This document shows, piece by piece, positions 1-13,400 of a stretch of DNA of 64,000 nt. Within the stretch, counting starts at the first letter, position 1, and each line of letters begins with the position of its first letter. The notes under the pieces are model-generated. The model saw nothing but the letters and a program-made list of their open reading frames with translations. It was not told the origin of the DNA and made no database searches. A program made the translations under genes and the position numbers. The stretch lies in the NCBI GenBank assembly GCA_020086605.1, contig JACBWW010000008.1:17905730-17969729 (forward strand), written 5' to 3'. The DNA is from Lanius collurio. Taxonomy: Eukaryota > Chordata > Aves > Passeriformes > Laniidae.

Positions 1-3000
1 ATTTTTAATAAAATATGTATTATATATTATAGATTTTCAAATAAATTTATAATGGCTGATCACCTTATTATTTTGAAAGAACTGTATTATTCACATGAGT
101 ACAATGACACATACAGGACACAAATGAAAGATTAAAATACTGAGAAAATTATTACCATCTAGATGTCAACTTGAAATGTTATATTCCAGTAATTTCAAGA
201 GAAGCTTCCATGTTCTATAGCTGACTTATATTATTAATGATATAAACCAGCACTCAAAGCTCACTGGTTAGGTTTGCAAAGCAGTCAGGCCACAGCATCT
301 CCAATCACTGGCAACTGTCTCGTGCTTTTGAGGTTTTTCACAACTGCCTATAAACTAAGTATTTGTTAAAAACCAAAAGCCAGAAGGAATTTGATAGGGA
401 ACATTCACTATGTTGAAAGGAGAGCCACTGTGGGGAACCTGAATCTACATCCTACATTCTGATTTTACTACTGCCAAACAAGAAGAATTCAAAAGATTGA
501 ACAGCAAGGTAGTAGACAGCCGACTGTCTGTCAGATATTATGCTACTGTATAGAGAAAGAGTATTTTAATTTGCTTCTTAAATTAGCAGGTACTAGAAAT
601 ATATGCAAGGTTCCCCTCCCTCATAGGGAAAAACCTAACAATATTCCCTAGGCTCTTTCTACCAGTTTTTTCTTTTCCTGGGGTGCTGATACAGAGAAAT
701 TTGGCACTTTGAGGAAACACAAAGTATATCAGCATAAAACATTTCATTTCATAATGAAGTGATTAATGCAGTTCATTCCTTCAGTAAGCTTTTAACAAGT
801 ATTTCAACTGAAGTTATTTTAAAACTGATACAAGTTGAGACTTAGAACCATTAAGCTTAGCTAAACTCCACTCTATTACTCATTAATATTTAATACACTA
901 CAATAAGAACTTGTATAGAATCTGAAATTCCTTTATATTTTATTTTTAAGCAATGAAACATTTTTATTCTTTCAAGACATGCCATCAGGCAAAGAATAGT
1001 GTATAGCATGCCTTCATCTTTAAAATCAGATATTTTTAATCAGTGTTGAAAGCTGTATGATAGATACTTATTTGTTTTATAACTATACAATTCCTATATG
1101 CTGAGGAAATTATAGTTTGTATCTTACTTTAACATATTTTTTTTCAACAATACCATTGATAATTTAATTTCTTAAACTCTTTATCTACAAAGCAAACAAA
1201 ACCACAGAATTACTTTCTTCCCATACAGAAGATTTCCAGAAATGCTGAACAGGTATGTAATTAGGGCTGATCCTATAAAAATCTCAGAAAAAACACTCTT
1301 TTCCAATGTTGTAAAGACTAGACATTACTGTTAGAACAGCACCTTTTACAAAACTGTCCATAATTTGAGTATTACACCATCTGAATAAACTGTCATCAGA
1401 AAGAATAATGAAGTGTTTTATTTCTAACTGCCACCTCAACTTCTGACTGATACTATTTAACAAAATATTCCACTTCTTATTCTGCTGCAAGCTCTCATAA
1501 AACTCCCATAAAAAGTCATTCTCCACATCCCACAGTCAAATCATACTGTAGAGCCAAACTCAGAAATTCTTTCCCAAATGTGTTATTTTGTGTACCGAGG
1601 GGGGCTTTTAAACCTCTCTGCACTTGTGATGCACACATGACACTAATTAACTTCAACTGTCTGATTTGCCTTGTCCCCTAGGTTGTTTTTTGGCAGACCA
1701 CCACTGACAAATAATTTACATAGGCTTTTGTAGTGAAGATTGCACTGAGGCCTCTTTAGATGTAATTAAAACCTTTTACAGTTCAGGGAAGTGTTTTTTT
1801 CATACTAAAGATCGACTTTATTGACTGTTTTGCTTCATATTAATTCATTTACATGTTTTCAAACAAATACTGGGGTCTTTGCTGCGGCAATGCACGAAAC
1901 TTTACTTCTAAGAGCATACATATGAAGCTATTAAAAATATCACCATATGGACAGTTTTTAAATTAAAATTAACCTCATTTTTATGTTACCAATGGATGTT
2001 AGAAACACTGAAGAACAATTAATGCCTCATGTTGGGATTATATACATAACACAGTATATCCAACTGTGTCCTAAAGCAAAAAGCAGGTCACTTTAGAAAG
2101 AATTTACCAGATGTACAGAATGTTCACATAGACTATCAGCTACAACATTGTTTACAATGAACACCAAAGTAGCCAAGATTTTCAGTTTTCCAGGAGTTTT
2201 CAAGCAGGCAAAATAGTCAAGAAGTGCAAGAAATTGACAGATCATTCAGCAAGTGGTACAGTATTTACATATGTTACATTTATATCCTTTCTTACTTCAC
2301 ATATTTTCTCTAAACCTGTCAGTCCCAGTCTATCCGAAAACCAATGTGTCATGACTGAAGTGGATTTGAATAAAAGCCTGAAAACAAAAGTGTTCAGCAG
2401 AAGTTTTCTGGCCTGCTGGCATAGGAAGGGCATAGTCAAAGCCAGCAAAGGAAATACACAGTGAAACATAACAGTGCAGCCAATGGCAAATCAGTTTCTA
2501 AATTTCTACAGCCTTATCTACAGACTAGAGAGCCTAGAAATTAGGCTACATTTTCACAACAAAATCCATGGTTAACATTAGATAAGCACAGATGTTATAA
2601 AATTAATATTTTTATATTTCAGTAACTTCTAAGGAACAGTCCTTCTATGGGCTAAATATCCTAGGTATTCTGCTGCAGTCACTAAATATGATATATATGT
2701 ATTCACAGTTAGAAAAAGCCATTGAAGAACCTTCCAGATGAAAATACATAATGAATCCCAAAATTGTGTTCTGTAACCAAATTATTACTATTCTGATATC
2801 AATTTCTAAAAAAAAAAAGTGTACATACTATTCTAAAGATCTTCAGCAGCCCTAGATTGATTTTCACTGTTTACAAAACCATTATTTGAAAAATACTTCC
2901 TGTTAACCCTCAAACAAATTTGTATAATGTGTGCAGCTAAAAAAATCACAGCACATGCAATCAGTGAGAGCAGAAATGGGACCAGCAACAGGGAACTGGA

Positions 3001-6000
3001 TGTTTTTGGTACCTGAACCGAGCTACCTGAACAAGAGCCTCTGCCAGCTATAAAATATCAGCATGTTTAACAGACAGCAAATGTAAATGGGATCTCCGGA
3101 GCTCTCACACACTACTACGTTAAAGTAACAATCCCCGTCCAAACTGCATGAATATCAGATGTTAATGAGAACTCTTTGCTGATTTGCAATGTCTGTACAG
3201 TAAGAGTCCATCAAAGAAACACTCCACAAAGATTTTTTCAAATTCACAGACTGAACATGTAACTTTTGTGAATTTAAGGCAAATGGCTTAAATTCCTGTT
3301 GCATAGAAGTGCTCTAAACTTCATGATGAAAGAAACATTCTTAAAGCACACCTTTTTACAGAAGTGCTATGTGCTTTGAAGAGATTATACTGTACTTCAT
3401 TCACTAAGAGACTATTAATTAATTGTCAGCAATACAACATAAACTTCACCTACTTGAAACAAAGGTTTCTAGAATTTTTTTCAGCAGTATCTTACAATAT
3501 TCACAGAATAGGTCACCCATTTCTTTCCTGTTTGTTAACCACCACATAAACTGTAGTTTTTGCTAAATTTGAAGCAGCAATAAAATTACCAAAGCAACTA
3601 AACTATGAGCAGTTCTTCATACAAAGCAGAGGAAAAACTACTCCAGTAGTAACAAATGTAGATTTACTTATCTACCAGCTGCAGGAGCAGCCCATTACTG
3701 TCAGAACAAGACCCAAAGTTTTCATCTCCACAGAAGAAGGGAAATACGTTTATTGTGAAGAAAGTGAAAAGGCAACCCTTTTAAAGCTAAGTATTAATTT
3801 GTAAAAGTCACTATCTTTCCTTTGCATCTACTTTTAGCTGAGGGAGTCTGTTCACTGATGACTATCTTCACGTTACCTCGTGGTCAGAATTCCAATTGTT
3901 TCTGCAATAATTAATTACCTTCATCTTAGGAAAGATGTAAATATTTTAAAATAATATTCCCAAAGAATTATGAGGTTTTTTTCCCAAGTTTAGATTTCTA
4001 TGAAGTTAATTAACTTTTGCTTAATGATAAATTAATAACTTCCAACAGTTCATTATATTCATTCATACAATAAATCAATAGAGTATTCTGAAATACAAAA
4101 AAGTTAAGTGTTTGCACCTAGTATCTATCACTTCCAGATGTAGTTATATTTTCTCCAATAATTAATACATTTGAAATCATCTAAAATACTTTCTGCTTTA
4201 TAAAATCATAACAGAAACACATTTCAACTTTTAGGAGTGGCAAGGCCACAGATGTTCTACGGTTCTGATTTCCACTAACCTCGAATGAACCAGTATCACT
4301 GATTTTCAGTTTTACAGCAAGGAAGGATCAAGCAATATTAAACTTGTTCAGTGCTGACTGAGCAAGCCCAAAAAAGCTGTAAGTACCAGGCACTCAGGGT
4401 CAAAAATTGTGTTTCAATTTTGCTATTTGTATTTACATCTTAACAACAATGCATTTGGCTTTTCAGAGTTGTCTGCAAGCAGCATTTTCTTTCCAAAGGA
4501 AAACACTTTTCTTTGGACTGCTATTGAAGGTTTCAAGCCAGGGTAATTTTTCGGAACATGTATTGTCAAAAAAAGACTCACATACACTACAAACATCACA
4601 GTCCCTCTTCACTTCCCAAAAGAATTGCCAGCTGACAAAGTCAGTAACTTCCTCTGAGATCAGTGGCCATGGAGTTTTCATATGTTCACACAAATCCTCT
4701 GTTTTGAAAACCTGCTGTATCATAGAGTGTGGAAGTTAAATTCAGTAATATTTGTTTAAGAAACAATTTCCTTCGATGGACAGACAAATTCTTCTGGTAA
4801 ATATCCACTGTCATTGTAGTCCCTGAGCACTCTTAATCTGGCAGCAGGATGCAGTGCCACCAGTTTCCCCTCCCTGCTCACTGGAAAGCCTTATGTCTTC
4901 CTCCTCATCTGTGAAGCCCAACATATACCATGTCTTTACAAAGAATCACTGTTTTGTGAGTCTACAATAAGCCTACTAGAATTATGCAGCATTACATTCT
5001 TTTGGGAACCAAAGTGCAAATGATACTAGTACAAATGACAGTTTCTTGGAGAGCTGACGGAAGCTCAGTGGTCTGTCATGAAGAAGCTTCCCAACTGTTC
5101 TTTTGGTTTCTTTTGGTCTATCAGATTCAAGAAACTTTTCTACCAATTACTGTCAAAATGTGAATAAATCTAAGAATGAAGTGCTGAATTTATTTTGTAA
5201 ATATATGAAAAATGGCTTAAAATGGGAATTTAGCATGTATACAAGGAATTTAGCAAGCAGATAAAAATTGCACAATAACTTGTACTCTTATAAATAAAAA
5301 TATAATGCAGAAAGATAAACAAAAAGGCAGTCATACAGGGAGGAGAAATGGGTAAATCACAGCAAGAGTATGAATTATAAATAAAATGAAAAGTAAGACA
5401 CAGCTGTGAAGAACATCTATTTTGCAATATGACCCAACACAGTGGTGTTATGGACTGGTTTGGATGATTCATTACATTAAAATTACAAATCCTTTGGAAA
5501 AACTTATTTACCATCTCCACTTTTTCCAGAATAAATGCAATTATTAAAACTAGCTGCACATACATTCTAGGGGTTCTAATGCTATTTTTGGGTTTTAGTA
5601 GATTTTAATGAATTTTACAAAAGCAATAGAGGTGTGAGATTTGCAAAGAAAATTCAGTCTTATACAAGAGGTGAGGTCTGAACACAATTACAGCCAATAT
5701 TGTATCGCACTTGAAGGGTTAAAGAATACTGGTACTACTATTTTACTATGTTTGCTTTTCATTGTGGGGGCTAGGGAAGAACGCCCATCTACATCAGCCA
5801 CAGTCAACCCAACAGTGCAACTTCTGAAGAAAGTTAGCTAAAGTCCTTGAGATGTGTTACCCAATTCACTAATATGCATATCCTACAAACATGAATAGAG
5901 TCTTAATGCTATTCATTATTCTACAATTTATATGTTGTTCATTTTATCATATAAATTACAAAACTAGCATTTGAAGTTGCACTTGTACTACAAGACCGCA

Positions 6001-9000
6001 TATTTTAAGAACATAAGAAGAAGTGTGTGTGTATGTAAACAATCCCACCTGGTCCCATTGCTAACAGGAGTCTCACATATACAGAGACAGCTGAAAAACT
6101 TGGATGAAGATACGTCAAAAGAACACAACAAATAAACTTCTGCTGTAGGTAAATTGTCTGTTCACATCTATAGTAATTACACAAAAACTCTTGCAAAGTT
6201 GACATCTGTGCAAGATATGACTGAACAGAGGTCCTAATATTTCAGACACATCAAGAAGGTGGAGGTGGTGCCCCTTTAAACCTACCAACATGGCTCTGAA
6301 ATTCATGGTGGTGTTGAAAATCTAGGTAGAAAAAGGAGCTCCAGCCCCCTTTGCAAAAATCAGTAGACATGCTGAACGCTGGTGTTTTGTTCAAAAAAAG
6401 CCTCTTGGGTCATCCACTGGGGGAAGTGCTACTCTTTATGGGCTAAAATAGGGCATTAGGAAGAAAATAAGAAATACTGTTGGGAAAGCTCAAGAAAAAT
6501 AAAAAGGAGCTGGTGGGGCAAGGGTGTGTATATGTGTGTGCATGCGGAAATACCAGAGAGCAGGTTCAAAACTTGATGTAGACTTCCCAGAATACCATCT
6601 GTGGGCTACTGGCAGTCTGGTAGACCGCAGGCAAGTTAAGGGAGATCTTGGCAAAGAGAGAGTGTTCTTCCTTGAAAAAAGAGGAATCTCAATACAGCAG
6701 AACAAATGACTACAGCAAGACCCTGAACAAGAAACAATTTGTGGGGATGTCTGCTAAGTGCAGCCTGCTACAGTCAAGAGAAACACCAAAAGCTCAAGGA
6801 AATGAAGTAACAATGACTGAAATAAATATTCAGAACAGCAGAGTCTGACAGGGTGCCAAAAGAGAACATATTTTCTATTTCATCATGGAGCTGGATCGAA
6901 CAGCAAGTTTTGTACTTCAGAAATAACCTTATGGCAAATCTAAGTCCTGCGAGATGAGGCAGTCAGATTGGCATAACTGGGTGAAGTGGCAACAGGGATT
7001 CTTCACCCCCAGGACTCAGAAAATAGCAGCCTAAAGGGCTGTGATGGCACAGACACCAACATGACAAGTGACACTACTCCACAGCACTAGAGGGTGGACC
7101 TAGGGGCGCTGCTGCCCAGCTGGGAATGCAAGCTTAGGCCTGGGATCTGGCAACCATCTTCTGCACCCAGGTACTATATTCATGTTTTTTATAAAACAAT
7201 ACTGAAGTTCCTACTTGACTGATGGGATTCAGCTTTAACTAATCCTAAAGGATTAATTTGAGATGGAATAAATATTGATTCTGAGACAAAAGAACAAGAT
7301 TATCACCTGGCCTGGGAAAGATGCATGATACATTGAACTTAAAAGCGCAAAATGCTGAATGTTCCAGTGCTTCAAAATACCAATATTATGTAGCAGATAA
7401 ATATTGCAGCAGTGAGTTCCAAAAATGTATGTTACCACTTTTTACCAACTTGGAGGTTTAAGCTTTCACTCAGATAAACTAACTGAATTTGAATACTTTA
7501 CCCCATAAGCAAACCATGCCTTACTTCTATGAGAAAGAAAAAGTTACTTGAGGGCTTGAAGACAACTTTGTATCTATAATATGATAGGATTACACATCTT
7601 GAATTCAAAACTGTCATCTCAGTTCTAAAACAACAGAAGATATGCCTCATCCTTGATGATTTAGATTAATTATTACAATAGCATTTCAATCTTAGAGTCC
7701 TTAAGAAGAAGCTGCTAGGCAGTTAATAGGCCGAAAGAAATCTCGCCACATTTTCACTTTTGTTTCTTAATTTGTGAAGGTTCAAAGGGAGGTACTTAAA
7801 ATTAAATATCTCAAAAAGTAGTGCAAACTAGTTTAGAAACAAGCTTCTAAACATTTCTGACTCATTAACTTCAAATTGATATATGACTACAACAGGATAT
7901 TTTGTTTAGCAGTTATATTTTTCTTTACTTTTGTGTTTATACTTACAATACATTTCTAATGTGCTTTCTCATATATCTTTATATATGTATAACATGTTAT
8001 TTAATATAACATTTAAAATTTATTAAAAAGGCATTGAAGTAAAAAATAGGAAATAAATTGCAAGCATAAATAGTAATACAATTTTTTAAAAAGATTGAAA
8101 GAATGCTCTACTAATGTTTATAGGAACTTAAGTTTCATGGTTATTCAGGTTAGTGTGTACTTCTACAACTTTTTATACCTGAAGTTATCAATATGGCATC
8201 TTTCATTTATACAGAAATAAAAGAATGCTTAGTTTATTTGGCTAGAGTTCTAAGATAAACAAGTATTTCAAATGTAATTGGTACTTTTTAAAACAATGTT
8301 AAACAACACATGTTGGTACGCGATAATTTAGTTGATTAATACTAGCAATGTAAAATCATTTACGATTCAACAGATGATTTTTTTTTTGTGATTACCTTCT
8401 AGCATTACATTGTTAGGTTACTTTCAAAGCTCTTTTAAACAATTTGTTTCTTTAAGCTGGCCTCTGTGTGTGCACCTGTTGGCTAAGGTGCTTTCCAGTA
8501 ACACTGATCTGGAGAAAAAACCTCCATATTTTAGGTGATTTTGGTGAGCCCAGAGTGGTGTAGGCGGTGAAGAATTTTAAAAAGCCTTCATATACCCAAG
8601 GAATTGCAATGATACCCGATAAGCTTTCAAAGCTAATTCGAGCAGAAAAAGATTTAAAAGTGTAACAGCTGGGAACAAGGACTAACCCTAAGTCAAAGCT
8701 TTCTACATCTGAGTAAACACTTATTTTATTTTATTTTTCTACTCAGTTTTTGTGGTCTCTTTTCAAGTTGAAAGAGTAAATGCATACACAAAAAGCAATG
8801 AAAGAGTCCACACTTAACAGTTTTCGTCCTCTAGTTCCACAGTTCCAGCTTAACTAAATTGTAAACTAAACAGAAAAAACTGAGCTCTATGTGCTTTCAC
8901 AGTACAAAAGTACCTAATCATCAAATACTTAAATAGCTATTTGAGTGCTTATTGATTTGAGAGTGTTTTGCTGCCACTAAAAGCACCCAGTGAAACTATT

Positions 9001-9899
9001 GTAATAGTTGCCAGTACGTTTATACAAAAATTTCTATGCGAAAGCATTTACCCAGATGCCAGTGGAAGAAGAAAGACTTTCGGATGCAGACCTTTAGAAC
9101 TGTATAGCTTGTAAATTGTAACACTAATACAAGTGCTTGATACACAGAGTTTAGAACTACTGAAAACACAAGCTGTGATACTTACAAACTCTATAACCAA
9201 ACAATTTCATTTCTTTGTACATCAAAGACTAGTAGGTTCCTAAACCTACTGGTAATAAAATCAAAAAGTTACTCTACTACGCTTTATCAATTTAATCTCC
9301 AAAATGCAGGCTCTCAGAAATTAAAGACACTCATAGAGATTTCAATTATTGCAAAGTTGCTCAATTAACCTAACTAGCATTCTAACTCACTCTTTTCTGG
9401 TGCGAGCAGCTAAGAAATGTTATCCCCATGTCTTTATTTTAGATGGCACACAGGTAGTTTAATTCTTAAATATCAAAACGACACAACTTGTGTCTCAGCA
9501 TAATAAATCACAACTCTGCGCTGTCCGGCTGTGGAGAACTCCCTTCTTAGTTTCTGCAACATTTATTTGGGTGTCTACTGACCTCAAAACTTGTATTTGT
9601 TGGCCTTCCTTAACCATAGGAAAGGATGGCACCAATGCAGACTACAAACGATAAGGAAAAGGCTTCACGGTACAGCTCGGTGGGTGTAGCTGCCTTGCAG
9701 TGCATTGAAAGCTTCAGGCAGAAATCTCTAACACCAAGATTAAAGATTAAACATTGAACTTCTCCACAGTCTTTAAGATGCATAGATATTCTGAAACAAA
9801 GTGGTCAATGGATTGACAACAATGATACTGCTTTACTGCTTCTATCAAAAAACAAAAAACTTCAGAAATATTTAACCTTTTCCCCCTCCTGCCCTCTTT
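1..9899. other. AT-rich intronic DNA, no recognised features
   Basis: Both strands were read. The open frames present are short, lack recognisable motifs and often overlap on both strands (for example near 2240-2470 and 4407-4740). A slightly GC-richer patch at about 6860-7180 could be an unidentified repeat. Confidence 0.7.
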
Positions 9900-9904
9900 C
9901 TCCC

Positions 9905-10404
9905 TGTCTCGGTGTCTCCTCCTAAGGGAAAAGGACCTCTTCTTTCCCTCCACCAATAAGTGGGTCACAAGGAGTGAAAGTGGGAAAAGAAACCCAACTG
10001 TTTATTAACACACGAACAGAACGGGGTAGAACAGGAATAAGAACCTCTCAAAACACAACGCATTCCCTGAGAGGGAACAGGCACACGGGCTTGGACCAGC
10101 CGGGGCCACCCTGAGGGCCCGCCCGGGCACGGTCCCCGGACCGGCGAGGAGGGAAGGGAGGCAGTGAGGCAAGGGGAGGGAAAGGGAAGAAAGAACAAGG
10201 AAGAAACCTTTTCCCAGCTATCTGGAACACAAAGGAATCCCAGAAAAGCAGCAGGGCGCTCCCTCCCAGCCGTGTCCCGGAGCCGTCGGGCGGAGCCGTT
10301 CAGCCGCTCCTGGGGGCTGCGGGCCCATCCCAAAGGCACAGCGTCCTGGGGCACCGAGCGGGCGGGTGGGGGACAAACCGGACTCAGAACGGCACCCCAG
10401 GACA
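9905..10404 (-). mobile_element. Solo LTR (500 bp) with 5-bp target-site duplication
   Basis: The element is bounded by perfect TGTC...GACA inverted ends and flanked by CTCCC on both sides (9900-9904 and 10405-10409). It is GC-rich against AT-rich surroundings. A poly(A) signal on the minus strand (complement of TTTATT at 10001-10006) lies about 100 bp from its low-coordinate end, which sets the orientation. No internal retroviral sequence accompanies it, so it is a solo LTR left by LTR-LTR recombination. A 5-bp duplication is typical of ERVL/class III elements, but the family is not named with certainty. Several open frames of 60-166 codons here are by-products of GC richness. Confidence 0.88.
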
Positions 10405-10409
10405 CTCCC

Positions 10410-13400
10410 ATAAAACCAGAAAGTGACAGGAATACACAAAATCTTGTGACCAAGCAAAGATACACTTGTCCAATTCTATTATAGCATTTGTCTCAATAAT
10501 TTCTTACTAATTGTTTTGATAACATGAATTTGTTTTATGTGAATGCATATTTGTTTTTTTAAATGACCAACATAATGAGACTTGTTACTCAGAAAAACAA
10601 ATTCAGACCTTACACATTCTCTCCTATCTGTGCATGTGTATGAATGAGAGGAGCATGCCTCAGATGTGATGAGATTTTCACCCCTAATAAAGATAACCTA
10701 TTTTAGTATATTTCAATACAATTCAATTTCTATCCTGGGAATTCACTATAAAATCAAATTACAATAAAGTACGATAAACCTTCTGCAATTATCAGTAAGA
10801 GTCTTATTTTTCAGTTTAAGGACACTTCTGATTTACAGCTGCATTTTACATACTGTACAGATGACTAAATGTATATTTAAATATCAAAATTCAGACAATT
10901 TTAGTTCAAATCAATTAAACTGAAAAATACTTGCCTTCTAGCTGCCTATATTTCTCTTTAATCGTGGTCAGTATAGGACCTTATTACAAGTAATTTGTTA
11001 CTATAGGGCTGAGGAAAAAATGCTAGCCTCACAAGTTTTGTCGTTTCCTCCCCCCCACTTCCCCTGCAGGCTGCTATTGTTGATTGCCTTTATGGAAAAA
11101 TAAATTCAATCAGCAGCTGCAAATTTCATGAGACGTCCATCTTCATGCAGAATTTCTAACTGAGTGTCAAAACAATCCGTGGATTTCTCCCTGATGAAAC
11201 ACACTTTGAATTGTAAATTTCTGCAATTTTCTCATGTTAGAATTTGAGCTGCATTAAAATAGAGCCAGAGCAGATATAGTGCCCGCCAGATTGAGGCAAG
11301 TAATTTTCCCTCTCAATCTCTCAAATCTGCCATTGAAAGGGTTAAAAATAACCCATGAAAAATTACCTGTTTCTGTTTTATTTTATATTTAAAGAGTAGA
11401 TTCCATTTGATGTTCATTTTAGAAGAAAAATAGAAAGGCTTCAAAACAGTCCAAATACTCTCAAATCAGCTATTTGAATCCACTATTCATTTTACAGTAT
11501 TTTGCAGTGATAAATCCCCAGAAATTAGCTGCAATAGAACTTAAAGAATTTCCTACAGCGCCAAAATGGTTCATTAATTTGTTTCTTCTAAATCTCAACT
11601 TACACTAAATGCTGATGGAAAATAGAAAATAGATGTATAAATTACAGAAATCAAAACTTTAGTAGAGTTTTGAATAGTTTATTGTTTTCTGAATACAATA
11701 AAACAAAATAAAGTTTCTCATTCAGTTACTGTTTCTTGTAGGAGCTTAGGAGGCACACAGCCTACCAAGTATATTATAGCAGTTCCAATATTATGCATTA
11801 GAGGAATATTTGTTTCTCTCTTCTGTAGGCACTGGCATGAAATATATAAAATAGTACCACTTTACCAATTTCCAAGCAAACAAAACAATATGTTTATTAT
11901 ACTGCAAAGAAGTAAGAAAAATTCACACAGAGAAATTCACTAATAATGATGATTTATCTATTTATGTAGTTGAGAACTAACCAACATTCTGTTTGCTTTC
12001 TTCTCTCTGGGGATAAATATTGTGGTGGCATGGGTGAGGGGTTTACTGAACTGCACTTCACCATCATCAAAAAGAATGACACTGTTCTGGATGTTTTAGT
12101 ACAAATACCACATTCTAAAACACAAGACTGTCTTTCAGTTTAGAGAAAATTCAAATGGGCATCTTCTTTTTGTATAAATCAAACTTTCAGTTCATTATCA
12201 GGACGAGGAAAGAAATCTAGATGTGAGCTACAGAGTATTTGTGTTGCAAAAGACTTTCAGTGTACTAAGGTTTTATCACTTTATAATTTCTATTTCTTTT
12301 ATCACTACATCATTCCTTCAGCTGAGTCATTCCTGCTTCCCTACCCCCTCCCTCAGTTACCTACCCTGCATTCTGGTTGGTGTGAACTGGAATGACCTGT
12401 GAGTTGATCATAAACCTTCAAAACTTCAAAACTGATCTATACAGTTTCCCTGACTGGTTTCTTAAACTTAATTTACTGATTTAAAAAACAATAAATATGC
12501 AAGAGCACTAGTCTATGTCAAAAATCATGTCAGTCTCCAAAAAAGACCCAAGGAAAGAATGCTGGTATGTAGCTGGAGAAGGACTTGCACTAGGTGTTAG
12601 GTGAAATCTTACGCTTTGGCAAACAGGCAGGTCAGAGGGGCATGTCCCTCAGAGGAAAATTACTGGGCTTCCTACACTTATTAATCTCACCGTTATAAAC
12701 TTCCTATTCTTAGAATGTTCCCTGCTCAGCATGACAAAAAAACACCCCAACTTTGCTGAAAACATTATTTCAACAGAACTCTGGTTTGGTTTATTGAGTT
12801 ACAACATCCAGATCAAATAATTTGAGACTTCATTTCACTTTTACATTGTCATATATTTATTAGCTTTAACAGCAAAACAAAGACACTCACTAATCTCTCC
12901 TTTAATACAAGTAATTTTATAAAGTGAAGCAGATGTTCTGTCTCACATTATTTCCAGTCACAAGTTTTAGCTACAAATTCTGCGAGGGTAGGCAGTAAGA
13001 GTGGTAATTACTGACTATATTATAATAGCTTTCATTATAATAGATTCTTGAATATTATTTGGATATTTTTATCTGTGGAGCTTGCCAGAAAGGAAGGTAG
13101 GCATAACAAGACAATCTAGTTCTATTTCTCAAAATATTGAGAGTACTACAGATAAGAGTTTGCTGTAATAATTGCAAAGTACAAGAATCAAGAATCCTTC
13201 CTAATTGTATTAATCATTGTATAATAACTGGCCTCTTGAGGGTTTAACTTTATTTTGCATTATTTCAAAACCTCACCTTTTCTCAAAAACAATTACTTCT
13301 ATTTTATCCATATCTTCCAAGTTCTAGGCCATGACACTTTATTAAAATGCAGGGTGTTGAAGCACTTCCAAAGGGAGCTGATTAAACTTCCTTTGAATAC

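Noticed and set aside
4407..4739. 110-codon frame with an opposite-strand 86-codon frame
   Set aside because: No motif, both strands open over the same span, codon content like the surrounding AT-rich DNA, and no splice context.
9965..10484. Open frames up to 166 codons on both strands
   Set aside because: They fall mostly or wholly inside the GC-rich solo LTR, have no retroviral or cellular motif, and appear in several overlapping frames.
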